Below, piece by piece: positions 1 to 10,490 of a stretch of DNA of 64,000 bases. Location of the stretch: the NCBI GenBank assembly GCA_026168455.1, contig CM047431.1, positions 46,751,466 to 46,815,465 on the forward strand. Reading direction: 5' to 3'. The DNA comes from Theocolax elegans. Its lineage: Eukaryota > Arthropoda > Insecta > Hymenoptera > Cerocephalidae. Below the pieces are notes generated by a model that saw nothing but the letters and a program-made list of their open reading frames with translations, searched no databases and had not been told where the DNA came from. Both the position numbers and the translations under genes were made by a program. Within the stretch, counting starts at the first letter, position 1. Every line of letters starts with the position of its first letter.

Positions 1-270
1 CGTGCAGAAAGTAATCGCTCTATCTGTCTTATAAAGGTGAATAATATTTTGTAATTATAATTAATATATTGTATTTTAGAGTATAATGTACTGCAGTTTA
101 TCGAATCAAATCAAATTTTAAATTAATATTAAATTAATCAATATTAAATTAGGTTCTTTAACGCGGCTATACGTGAATATATTTCTTTTTTTGTGTCTTT
201 GTTAATTCTAAATATATTTTCTTTTTATTTAAAATGTGCTTCTTTCCATTGCTCAATTGCTCGTCCAAAC
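1..270. other. AT-rich flank, nothing recognised
   Basis: AT-rich sequence to the left of a LINE fragment. No open frame of note, no inverted repeat and no RNA-like structure is visible. Confidence 0.5.
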
Positions 271-718
271 ATATTTTTTTTTATTTATTTATTTTAAGTC
301 GCTTCCCCAGAAGGTATTAGCGACAACACTATTACAATTAGTACATAATTAAGTATTACATAATTCTTTATAACATATGCTTACATCTCAAGTTCTGGTC
401 GATCATATTTTTTTCATTTATAAATAATAGATATAAATTATAAATTAGTATTTATATAGTGATTATACGTGATTCTATAAATTCAAGTATTTTTTTACAT
501 TCGAATACATTGTTTAGATTTGTGTTGATTTGCAGATTGTCTCGTTCATCATTATATTTCGGGCATGCTATGAAGATATGTTTAATATTGTTAATCTTCT
601 TGCATAATTCACATTTAGAGGGTTGTTCTTTTTTGAATATGTATTCGTGAGTGGTAATTGTATGACCAATTCTAATCCGTGCTAATTTGACTTGCTCTTT
701 TCTATTGAATTTGAGCAA
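271..718 (-). mobile_element. 5'-truncated non-LTR retrotransposon (LINE), 3' end
   Basis: Read on the minus strand, this is the last part of a LINE: the end of the polyprotein frame (452-718), a short 3' UTR, and an A-rich tail made of AAATAAATAAATAAA near 271-297. Just before the tail the minus strand reads AAGCGACTTAAAATAAATAA, which resembles the AGCGACGTTAAATAAA tail of the SINE at 30134-30333 and of the tiny insertion at 27255-27295. The reverse transcriptase, endonuclease and ORF1 are absent; coding similarity stops near 718, so the copy is 5' truncated, as is usual for LINE insertions. The clade (Jockey, I or R1-like) cannot be settled from this fragment. Confidence 0.7.
452..718 (-). 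pseudogene. LINE polyprotein C-terminal fragment with CCHC-type zinc motif
   Basis: An 88-residue frame whose centre matches the conserved C-terminal tail of many insect LINE ORF2 proteins. The RIRIGHT motif lies at residues 14-20, followed by a cysteine/histidine cluster C36-x2-C39-x7-H47-x4-C52 and CPKY (52-55). In intact elements this segment follows the reverse transcriptase, or RNase H where present, and is thought to bind nucleic acid. The annotated methionine is only the first ATG in the open stretch, not a true start. Because the polymerase is missing, the fragment cannot be functional alone. Confidence 0.7.
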
Positions 719-1799
719 TGGATTTCTTTTAAAAACTTTTGTTTAAATTGTTCTTAGTTGAGTTTTGTTCGATTCATTTTCCCACTGCCTGTTCCATTAA
801 TTAATAATTTTCATTTTTACAAGTCGTTTTCCGTCTTCGTTACTTATTTTATATGAAACACATTTTTATTTTTATTGAATTTAAATTCGATAAGGAAATA
901 GATTCGAAACACTGTAATTTATCGTGTAACCCAACATATTTATACTGATCAGTAACGCATATAATTATTTGATAAATTAACATATACGTATATATTTAGT
1001 AAAAATAAATCGACATATACGTTTGTTATAATAAGTTTACTATAACTAATGGATACAAATCTGTATATCCTTTTGCGATATTATAGTGATTTTACAGTCG
1101 AGGATCTCCCTGTATCATCGTATACTATCAAAGACTGTTCGAATGAAAATTCTAGTTCCTGTGAGTGGTCATTCAACATCATTCATTCTTGTGGTTATAA
1201 TACATAATTGTCATTGCACTAATTACAAATTATTGTTATGGTTGAATTAACAAATCCTTTAACGGACAATATGACGTAATATTAAGGAACAGATATAGAT
1301 TTATTCGCGAATATCATTATATTTTAATATATTATAGTCAAAAGACAAAAGTAATTGTAAATTAACGTTTAATTTTAATTATTAACAAATGACTGCACTT
1401 GAACAGGGAAAAGTTTCCTAAACGTTGTGCATAAATATATATTGATTATGCTTTTTCAGCTAATCGATAAAATATATATTTAACACCAATTCTTATAGTT
1501 TGTTGAAAAAATATGTTTTTATTTTCAATTTTCTTTTTAAATATACAGTTGGAATTGCAAGTATAGGTTTTACGATTACGTCCGAAAGTAATCGCAATGT
1601 TAAATTGTTATGATTATGTATATAAACATCGATTGAAATTTTTTTTGTCAGATTATGAAAAAATATCCAACAAAAATCTCTTGCATTGTTCACATTTGAA
1701 TTTAATCTATAAGAACAAACGAAAAATCAGCGAAGGTTAGATTCTCTTCGCAGCGACGAACAAAATATATGTATATACATATAGTGAAATAACATTTAA
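719..1799. other. AT-rich intergenic or intronic sequence
   Basis: Very AT-rich. The only open frames are short and low in complexity. No terminal repeats, tRNA-like boxes or splice-flanked coding stretch were seen. Confidence 0.4.
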
Positions 1800-1954
1800 A
1801 CCGAAACAATGGTAACCCAGTTTTGTAAAGATCCACCGACAGACACGTCGCTTTGGTAAAACTTCACTGGCACGTCCTCTCAGAAAACAAATTTATCTTT
1901 ACACACCGTATTTTCAGTTAAAAATCGCCGGGTAAATAAATGGAAATAAAAGAC

Positions 1955-1977
1955 GGTGGTGGTGGTGGTGGTGGTGG
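1955..1977. repeat. (GGT)n microsatellite
   Basis: About eight GGT units in a row. Translated on the plus strand it gives a glycine run, on the minus strand histidines; neither is evidence of a gene. Confidence 0.9.
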
Positions 1978-2199
1978 GATTTGGAGCGCAGTCGAAAAAG
2001 AAAGAGAGTCTCATTTGAAGCGAAACAGGTGCCTCTGTGTACCGTTTGGCCCTCTCCCACGGAAAGAAAACCGCGGGAACACTGTTGAAAAAAAACGTGG
2101 TGGTGCTTGTTCGATAAGCCAGGCGTTCGAGAGATTGGCATTCACGGTTAGTGAAGCTCCGGTGCTTGCGAATGACTCGGTCTCTCTACGTGTCTGTCT

Positions 2200-2250
2200 G
2201 GTATCTCTCCCTCTCTCCCTCCCTCTCTGTCTCTGTGTGTGTGTGTGTGT
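2200..2250. repeat. CT-rich tract followed by (TG)n
   Basis: A polypyrimidine tract of CT and CCCT units that passes directly into about eight TG units. Confidence 0.85.
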
Positions 2251-2399
2251 AATAGGTGAAACCTCCGCATGCAATTTAAAGCGAAAATGTAAAAAGTAAA
2301 TTAGCCGGTGCTTTTCGATTTGTCCCTGGTCGGGATGGGGTGTATGGAGCGCGCGTTGGGTTCTCGAACCACGCGATTTCACGCCTCAGTTTATACTGC

Positions 2400-4290
2400 A
2401 CAAACTCGTGCATCCGAGAGTTTAAGAAGATAATACGATGTTGTCTAATACTTCCTTGGTCTCCACGGGAAAATTCAATTGCGTATATATCCTCAAATTA
2501 TTAATTAATTATATACTCGAATTATTTATTATACTTCATTTTTTTAAAGTATATGATTTAATAAAACAAATCATTTTTATATGTATGTATATATATTTAG
2601 TACAATGACAACTGAATGGATAAAGAAAACAATTGCAACGAGTGCATAAAATCATTTGAACTTGATGAATTAACGCGCTGTTGCAAAATCGCGTACGATT
2701 TCACGTTTCGTAAAAGTTAATGATTTTTTCGAAATATCTCACTTACCGAGTTACGTCGGACACGGACGTTTATTCCCATTCGTTTTCAATCGCTAGCGTA
2801 TTACCTTTCCTACTTCCCCTCTGTATCCCCCAATTTTTTTCGCCTTAATTGGCAAAAATCCGTGCTGACCGTTTGACAATGTTGCAAGTATAAATAAAGT
2901 ATGAAACGCGATAATATCGTTTATTCAATTTTATGCTCCAAGCTTTTTTATCATTAAGGAATTAAAATCCGCTTTTTACAGTTTTTATAAGTTCGCGTGA
3001 TTATATAATTATACATCACTAATTAATACTAATAAAGTTAAGCTATTATCACTTATACATTCATTATATTTATCAGTAAGTATTTATCTTAACAATATGT
3101 GACAATCGCATCGAATCGCGTGCGCTTATCATTTGGTAAATCGAAATAAAGAAAAAAAAAATATGAAAATTCGCCTGCAGTTATCAGGAAAACGTTGACA
3201 TCTCGTCGGCTGATTACACGTGTATTAAGCCGGTGACGTTTTACACCGTTGACATTAATGAGAAGCGAAACGAGAGTATATATCCTGCAATAATCACCGT
3301 AGTAAATGTAACAATTATCGTACGACAACCTAATTTGACATCGTGGAATACCAATTGGAAATGTAATACAATTTTTGTTTTTTTTTGTTCTACTCGATTA
3401 TAAGTATAATTTTAGTAATTGAAATTTAGTGCTTTTACGTCGTCTTGGGTATACTTTGTGCATCGCAATAGTACTGAGAAAAATGTTGTATTAAATATAT
3501 CACGTTATATTGTTTTAGTAATGTAAATATATCTACCAATTTCTAAACAATGTATTATTTTAATAAAACCGTTAAGATTTACATAAATCTAATTGTAGCT
3601 ATGTGCAATTTAACGGCTAAACAATTAATAATTGGTTCGCATTCTTGACTAAGAATTGGTATACGTATCGAAAATTATAGTGATGACAAATTGGTAATTA
3701 CCTTTTTTTTCTTACATTCAATAGATGGAAATACGAAAGTTGCCTCAACTGATCAACAATTACCTATGTGACGGTATAACTATTTTTAATACAATTTCTT
3801 TTGCAGTACCTATAAGTTTTTGGTAAGAAAAGAAAAATCGTAAAAATCTTTTGGAGTTTAAAAGTTCAAGAAAAACATCATCATTAAAATAGAGCATATA
3901 AACTTTTCTTTATATCTAAAAGTTCAAGAAATTGCATAATTAGGTAGACCTTGTATTATATAATAATAATAATAATAATAATAATATTTAATGTTATAAT
4001 CGTCTTTAAAATAATAATTGTATTGAAAGTGCGTTTTGTTTGTCGTGCAGCATGCGCTTATCTTTGTTAAAATTATATTATAAAATATAGTTAAATTCAG
4101 TTTTAATCTGTAGTATGCATTTGTCACTAATATAATCGTACATCCAACCCTCTCATTTTGACAAGATAATTTTCCACAATTTCCACGTACGTTATTTTTC
4201 AGGTATATGATCCGCATCTGTAGGTATACCTCTATACATTTAGTAAACAGCTTAAAATGAAAAATGGGTTAGTGTATCCTCAGCAAATAT
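2400..4290. other. AT-rich sequence with an (ATA)n repeat
   Basis: No gene or element is recognised. A TAA/ATA microsatellite of about nine units lies at 3957-3986. Short open frames here (for example 3089-3328 minus) are AT-driven, and their products have no recognisable features. Confidence 0.45.
3957..3986. repeat. (TAA)n microsatellite
   Basis: About nine consecutive TAA units. On the minus strand they appear as a tyrosine run in a spurious frame. Confidence 0.9.
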
Positions 4291-4579
4291 ATCCAGCCTC
4301 TAGTCTCTCTCTCTCTCTCTTTCTCTTTCTCTTTCTCTCTCGCGGAGTTTTGGTGTATTGAGAGTCGCAAGTTAGTAAGTACTCGCATAAATGGAAGAGC
4401 AGAGAAGAGGCTCACGCGAGCGCGAACGATTACGTCATAATAAAACGCGCGTAACTTTGTTCCGTTGACTCACAAGTTCGCGCTAATTCGTTATTCATTG
4501 TATTTCTTGAAGCGTATCAAAGTACCTCGCCTTTAAGAGGATAGAGAAAGCTTCCCCAAACACCTATCTCACTCATCTC

Positions 4580-4614
<35 letters not shown>

Positions 4615-5040
4615 TCTCTCTTTTCTAGCTTTCTTTATACTTCAAAATTGTATATATATATATATATACAATGAGAAAATGTAGATTTAGCGCGTAATCG
4701 CGGAAACGAAGGTGCCAGCCCAGGATGTATACCGAGCGAAGGCTTGATTGTTTTTTTCTTTTTTTTTTTCACCTTTCGCTCAACCGAGCTTTTTTTTCTT
4801 CTTTCGTCGACCGGGAGACCGATCGTATAATAATGGAGGAAGTGACCGCTTTTGCAAATATTCTTTTGCGCGTATACACGGGCCTTCGTACTCGTATATA
4901 TATTTTTGAGCCTTTGTTGCTTAGGATAAGACGGCGCGAGCTCCCGCGCCCATCCGATACAACCTAGAAGGAAATGGCTTTCCTTCGTTTTTAACGAGGT
5001 CGACGAATCTTCGTTCAACCTATACCTCGAGAGAATTTTT
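4290..5040. promoter_or_regulatory. GC-richer island between two long CT tracts
   Basis: CT tracts lie at about 4303-4340 and 4583-4620, and a TA repeat at about 4650-4669. The island between and after them contains CpG-rich text (GCGCGTAAC, CGCGAGCGCGAACG). Overlapping frames on both strands (4635-5018 minus, 4725-4967 plus) have no domain and include lysine or phenylalanine runs from homopolymers. GAGA-type tracts are targets of GAGA-factor-like proteins in insects, so a regulatory role is possible but unproven. Confidence 0.25.
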
Positions 5041-5841
5041 AATCTTTTGCGGTATAATCGTTCACAAATTTCTTCGCTTTTTTTCGCTTTTTATTTTTGG
5101 TCAACGACCATTCATTTTATTTCACCTTTTTTTAGTTATTACCTATACAATTTTTAAAAAACATTGGCATTTATTCAAATATTTTATAAACTATGCACAA
5201 TTAATTCGGTATGTATATTTATTAATGTACGTGAATATTTTTTCTTTAACAAAAAAAAACTGAATCTTAATCATCCATAAAAAAAATTTATTAACAATAA
5301 ATTGTACAAATTTTCAAAATCACTAGTAAAAAATTAATTTAAAAGTGATTTAAAATGTTCATATTTGATTTTTTAAATGATATTATCGAGCTCGATCAAA
5401 TCTTGCATAAATAAATTAAAAATACTTTGCGTCTTTGATTTTACGTTTTGGCAAACACCTATCTTTTAAGGAATACTAGAAGCCATCTTGCGCGCAAGCA
5501 CGCACCTTTCATTTATGTTTAGTTTCTTTATATTTTTAATGTTTTAATTTTAAAGCAGGTTACGTACTTTTCCTAAGCATACATTTTAAAAACTTTTGTT
5601 TTGCCCGTTTCCATAGATACATGCAATTACGTCATTTTCAATCGACCAATCATATCGCGTTTTAAGAGGCTTCACATTATTTTTTTAAAGGGGGATAAAC
5701 GTGTGGTTCTAAAAAAATTTTAGACTAACATTCAATTTTTAACTAATAGTATCTATTTGTTTTCATTAAATATTTTTCCTATTCTTTTCTTCCATTACTT
5801 CGGTTTCATACTATATTCCTCTTTGAATCATTAGGACTTCT
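5041..5841. other. AT-rich sequence, nothing recognised
   Basis: No repeat, element or coding signal seen. Confidence 0.4.
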
Positions 5842-5845
5842 TTAA

Positions 5846-5985
5846 CCTTTAGACTGCCGGCATGGCTCATATATGAGCCACCTGTGACCTTGACAGCTAC
5901 TCTAGAGATATGAGGTGTTTTTATGTAAAAATTTTGCATATCAAAAATATCAATTTATAAGACAAAAATGCCGGCAGTCTAAAGG
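5846..5985. mobile_element. piggyBac-type MITE flanked by TTAA
   Basis: A 140-bp non-coding element with perfect terminal inverted repeats: the left end starts CCTTTAGACTGCCGGCA and the right end is its exact complement (TGCCGGCAGTCTAAAGG). Both sides are flanked by TTAA (5842-5845 and 5986-5989), the target duplicated by piggyBac transposases. Just inside the left end is the palindrome TGGCTCATATATGAGCCA. The CCTTT start and CTGCCGGCA text resemble ends known from piggyBac-like elements. There is no coding capacity, so it must have been moved by a transposase made elsewhere. Exact end symmetry suggests a fairly young copy. Confidence 0.85.
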
Positions 5986-5989
5986 TTAA

Positions 5990-7276
5990 CATCGTTTCTT
6001 GCAATTTTTACTTTAATAATGTTCTTTTATTTTAAATGCTGCAAATCTGTTTCTAAAACGCTTCTGTATCTGGCTGAAATTGTTACAGCTTAACCGTTTA
6101 CATTTCTATATAATGTACTAGAAAGTGTTTCTATTCTTTCACTAAGATTGTTATATAAATGTGATTATTTATTATATTATTATTTATTATATTTGAAAGA
6201 AATATTAATAAAACAACTGCGACTAAACAATTGTTTGGTATTTATACAATTTTTTTTTTGCTTTAACTAAAAGAAGTTTAAATGTTTTATTATATGGTCC
6301 AACAATCATCTTTGTAATTTATGATAGTTGAGAAATTTCTAAGTAATTTCTCACTCATTTTTTATTAAACATTACCAAGACGTAACGTAATATCTTATTT
6401 CAATTTGTATTATAAATTATTTAATTTAATGATAAGACAATATTCACTGTCGAGTAAAATATTGCCGCGAAAAATTTTTGTTAAATTATTTCAAATTATT
6501 ACAACCTTGTTTAGATTTAATTTACTTCATTAACATATTCTAGTATATTTTTTAGACTATTTTTTAAGTAACGTACGTATTACACTGACCTACACCTTTT
6601 AAAATGAAAAAAATAAACGATTCTAAATGAATATTACCTTAAGAGTTACGAAAATTTCTTATTAGCACTGACATTATCTCTTTACAAATATCAAAATTTA
6701 AAACCAATGAGAAAGCTTTCATCGTGTAAAATACCTTTGAAATTATTTATCAAAATTAACAAACAGCATAAATGTAATAAATAATCATAAGATCTTCAGT
6801 ATTATTAACGATCATCCCGGGCACGCGTATGCGTACACATCACGTGATGTATACAAAAATAATGCCCTTTGAATAATAAGACATAAAAGTTACGGTGGCC
6901 GAAAATTTCGAGGTTTTAAAAACCGGTAAATGTTAATATATATGGATAAAGGAAGCTCGGCAATATAACCGGAAATTGCGTGCCGGAAAATGACGCGTCG
7001 GAAGCGAATGTAATTCGCTTTCATTCCGTTTCCAGTTGGGCAAATGTGTATTCCGTATATGTATTATGTTACCTACATCTACCCCTCTCACCTTTTCTCC
7101 CCTCCCCACCCCTCCCACCCACAATAACATTATATAATTTTGTTGTCGTCATCACCATGTCAACATTTTTTGACTTAACAAGACATAATTAAAATATTTC
7201 ATATTTAAAATTATTCGATTTCGAATAGATATATTGTCTAGGAAATGTATTTATCGAATTTCTTTTCCTGGCATAC
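5990..7276. other. AT-rich sequence with a small GC-richer patch
   Basis: Mostly featureless. At about 6890-7130 composition is more balanced, with CCGG-containing text and a C-rich run (CCCCTCCCCACCCCTCCCACCC region). Frames on opposite strands there (6933-7130 minus, 6980-7192 plus) overlap and show no recognisable domain. Confidence 0.4.
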
Positions 7277-7725
7277 ATGATGTTTCTCTCGTGGGAATTA
7301 TAAGTCGCGTATTAATAACTTGTAAATATTTATTTGTCATTAATATTCCGAGATCTCTCATTGCGCGGGTACGGAAGAAGATTTTTTTTTTATCGAAATT
7401 ACGAAAAAAATGCATCCTCGATTCCTGATGACTTAAAAGGGGAGACCCGGAAAAGAAAAACGTCTTAAGAGAAAACGAAAAAAAAAACTATATAACAATA
7501 AAAGTTTGTTATTTCAATTTTACTGTAAACTAGACAATGTAACGAATAGTCCCATGTAATTTTATCTCTCAAAAATAAGTTTAACAAATGAAACAAGTAA
7601 AGAAAAACTGATTAAATTCTAAGGTACTCCAAAATTACCGGGAAAATTAATAAATAGAGGCAATTTTCATTTAATTATAAACACAAAATAACAAAAACAT
7701 AAAAATTTAGAGAAAAATTTGTATT
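7277..7725. repeat. Dispersed repeat, copy 1 of an unnamed family
   Basis: This stretch is similar, with many substitutions and indels, to 15289-15690: both share TTTCTCTCGTGGGAATT, a nearby TATTAATAACTT, ATTCCGAGATCTCTCATTGC (or the variant ATTCCGATCTCTCATTGC) and ACTGTAAACTAGACAA, in the same order and direction. A shorter third relative lies near 43197-43290. Terminal repeats could not be defined, so the family type is unknown; an old transposon is the likely origin. Confidence 0.6.
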
Positions 7726-8323
7726 AATGGTATGAGGTAAAGTATTCAGTGTTTATTTATTTATAATCTTAAATATATTTAAATTGTTTATGAAATAAAC
7801 TTTTAAAATGCGCTTTAATTATCTTTATTCGTTATAATTAACAATAAAACATTTCGAGGTTATGTATGACGTTCGCTTTTACGAAAGTATTTATCCGCAT
7901 GTTTACCTGCCTCTTCAATGCCATTACTCTGTACTTGAACACGAGTTACAACATAGTTCAAGTATTGGGTTTAACTGATGTCCAAATATTACATTCACGT
8001 TTTTTAACGGCGGTCAACTACTCCATCAGTTTTGTACATCGATTTTTGAAGTTAAACTCATATTTAATACAATTCAATGCATGAATTAATTTTTTTACAC
8101 TAATAAGTAAATAATATTTTCAATAAATAGTAACGTTTCAAAAGGTTTGAAAATTTCTGCTTTTTGTCTCAAAAAATATCGAATATTCTTAATAATTATA
8201 TGCTTAAACTCTGCTTATGTAAGAAAGGTCTTTTAGCTATATTCGAAATGTAAATTACAGATACATTCAACATAATTTTTTTTTGTATAAAAAAAGTTTC
8301 TTTAATGTTGCTATTAAAACTAA
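7726..8323. other. AT-rich sequence, nothing recognised
   Basis: A 72-codon plus-strand frame (7866-8084) is present but is hydrophobic and AT-driven, with no recognisable domain. No other signal seen. Confidence 0.4.
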
Positions 8324-8327
8324 TTAA

Positions 8328-8762
8328 AGGGGTACCAAAGTCGTTTTATCCTCCCCCCCTTATCCGGCCTCGAAAATCATAGAAAATGAGTTATAATCAA
8401 AAAGGACAATAAATTACGCAAATTGAGGAGAACAGTACCCTTTCTTTATTAATAATCTACCTCGATTCAAAATTTGAAGCAAAAATATCGATTGGTTTTC
8501 GAATAATCCCTTACCACAATTTACGATGATTCCGTGCAATTGGAGGTTATACGCTCGACTAATTAAAAGGCATGTCAAGATTTTTGGTAAGAGTTTTCCC
8601 GAAAACTAGTCAATATTTTTCCTTCAAATTTTAAAGGCATATAGATTATTAATAAAAGAAGGGGACGAAGGGGACTGTTCTCCTAGATTTACTTAAATTA
8701 ACTTTCTTTTTTAATCATAATTAATTTTATGTAATTTTCAGGGTCGGTACTTTGGCACCCCG
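8328..8762. mobile_element. Foldback MITE with about 200-bp inverted arms (family 1)
   Basis: The two halves are long imperfect inverted repeats. The left end reads AGGGGTACCAAAG and the right end CTTTGGCACCCCG. Inside both arms are matching segments such as TTTATTAATAATCTA and the TTTTCGAAAA or TTTTCCCGAAAA region. The left flank is TTAA (8324-8327); the right flank is TTAC (8763-8766), one base off. Related half copies are at 16862-17112, about 25640-25870 and 48529-48750. The first and last of these also border TTAA. No coding capacity. A piggyBac-like mobiliser is inferred from the TTAA border only. Confidence 0.75.
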
Positions 8763-9180
8763 TTACCGATGAACGCATAGGTTGAAATAAATCGAATGTA
8801 AATTTAGCGAAATGTAAATAAGAGCTTATATCAATCATTGTTACCGGATTGATAATTAACTTGGACGAAATTTATTGCAACAATCACGTAAATAATTTAT
8901 GCGTTGAAACATTATAAGCAACACGCATTCGTTGACATGTTGACGTTGATGTTACTCGTAATATTTTTAGGGATAATCATGTATTGTTATCCTGTCAGAA
9001 GTCAAAAATATTTAACAGTTAAAATGTATAGAAATAGAAAGTTAAAATAAGTTTAAACCGAATAGTACAAAGTTACTAGCTTATTCTTACTAATTGACAA
9101 AACAATTTTTTTCACATTTTTCGGGCATTTCTTAGATTGCAAATTTCAAATTTTGTATCGAGTAGTCAGGTGCCTACAGG
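8763..9180. other. AT-rich sequence, nothing recognised
   Basis: No element boundary or coding signal seen. Confidence 0.4.
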
Positions 9181-9199
9181 TATAGATCATTGAAGTTGG

Positions 9200-9760
9200 T
9201 CAGTAGATACAGAGAAATAAACTTCACTGGAACACAACGTTGTGGAAAACTTAATGCAACGTTGATTTGGAAACTTGATAACGATGTATACGGAAATTGT
9301 CAAAATATTGTAGCTGTAACGTAGAAAATGTACGTTGTCATTATCAAAACTATACCAGCACGAACCGTTATAGCAACGTTGTTTTGACTTTCTTCCACTG
9401 TTACGCAAAACTTGTTAAAACGTTGTTAAAACGTTGCTAAATGTAGTTGGGATATGTTTTCCTATATTTTGGTAATAACTGCGAGATAGCGGTAAATAGC
9501 AATAAAACAAGAGCTGCATTTTAAAAAACAACGTATATTATAACACTAGTCTTTATTTAATACAATCATTCAACGATATGTACAACATTCGCAACGATAA
9601 ATCAGTTTTGGATTTTTTTTTTTTACTACATGCGCGTTAACTATCGGTTGTATTAGTTTTGAACTTTTGACGTTCCATGAAATTTGTTTACGCATCCATT
9701 CGCTCTGCAATGTTGTTATAACGTTCTGAAAATATGCATATGTAACGTTAACAAGTGGCA
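9200..9760. repeat. AACGTT-rich interspersed repeat
   Basis: The hexamer AACGTT, often as AACGTTG, occurs about seven times (for example near 9236, 9257, 9373, 9419, 9431, 9718 and 9743), far more often than expected at this AT content. The copies are irregularly spaced, so this is not a simple tandem array. On the minus strand two modest frames cross it (9187-9408 and 9570-9761). The second begins after a plausible acceptor (CATATTTTCAG), but its product has no recognisable domain. Transposon debris is the preferred reading. Confidence 0.4.
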
Positions 9761-9779
9761 AAAATTACTGTGCTTCTAA

Positions 9780-10260
9780 TTAACTGTATTTCATTAATTG
9801 GCGAGAGGGACACAATTTACCTTCTCATAGAATATTAAATTTAAAATATAATATATTATCTAAGAAAATTAGATAATATCTTTTATGCTTAAGTTATACT
9901 ATAATTTTGTAAATTCTCACATACCTATAATTACAACCAGGCCACACATTTTTTTTAATTGCTAGTAGGATATAGGTGTATACGATGAAATTGTACCGTT
10001 TAATTATCCACGACGAAACTTCTAAAAATATAAATGATGACGCGACTATATTTAATCTTCGATCGATTAAACCAAATTAAAAGAAATGTCAGCTCAACGA
10101 CATGATATTGGTAAAAAATGAAAAAGAGGAAAATTAAAATCGAGTTGTTGCGAGGATCGTCGATTGGGCGACTAGCAATTTTTCTGGATTTACCATCGGC
10201 GATCCCGTAAATATATGCGAAATCGTGGCGATGTTGCATAGTCCGCTGATTCATCAATAT
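9780..10260. other. AT-rich sequence, nothing recognised
   Basis: A short minus frame (10000-10257) has no recognisable features. Nothing else seen. Confidence 0.4.
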
Positions 10261-10264
10261 CGTA

Positions 10265-10490
10265 AATAGAAGTTTAATTGATTCATCGGTCCGTTAACTT
10301 CCTCGACAGCTCGACGTAAAGGAGCTGGGTATATAAGGCGAGTTTATTTCTCCGTTGCATCTACTTATTCTCTATAAAAAATGAGAATTTCTTTATAAAC
10401 TCGAGTTCGCTTTCTTCTTCGCGAAGACGGTTTTTATAAATGACTCCACCGGATTCCATCAAAATATTCTTACCGGTGGATCGTCGATGT
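10265..10490 (+). promoter_or_regulatory. Possible TATA-containing promoter with a nearby hairpin
   Basis: A clean TATA-like sequence, TATATAAGG, sits at 10330-10338 after a GC-richer stretch (CTCGACAGCTCGACG). About 110 bases downstream is a perfect 8-bp stem, TCCACCGG (10445-10452) pairing with CCGGTGGA (10473-10480). The first downstream ATG (10381) opens only a five-codon frame. No transcript start or downstream exon could be fixed. Confidence 0.2.

Larger units (their letters stand above)
1800..2400. promoter_or_regulatory. GC-richer island with GGT, CT and TG repeats (possible promoter or 5' exon)
   Basis: Base composition rises sharply above the AT-rich surroundings. The island holds a GGT repeat (about 1955-1977), a CT-rich tract running into a TG repeat (about 2200-2250) and several CpG-containing stretches. 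Overlapping open frames of about 120 codons exist on both strands (1940-2299 plus; 2011-2382 minus). They owe much of their length to the repeats, share no recognisable domain, and cannot both be genes. Insect promoters and first exons often look like this, but no TATA box, splice pair or protein homology fixes the interpretation. Confidence 0.25.

Noticed and set aside
1940..2382. Overlapping frames of about 120 codons on both strands
   Set aside because: Lengths depend on GGT, CT and TG repeats; products have no domain, and the two frames contradict each other.
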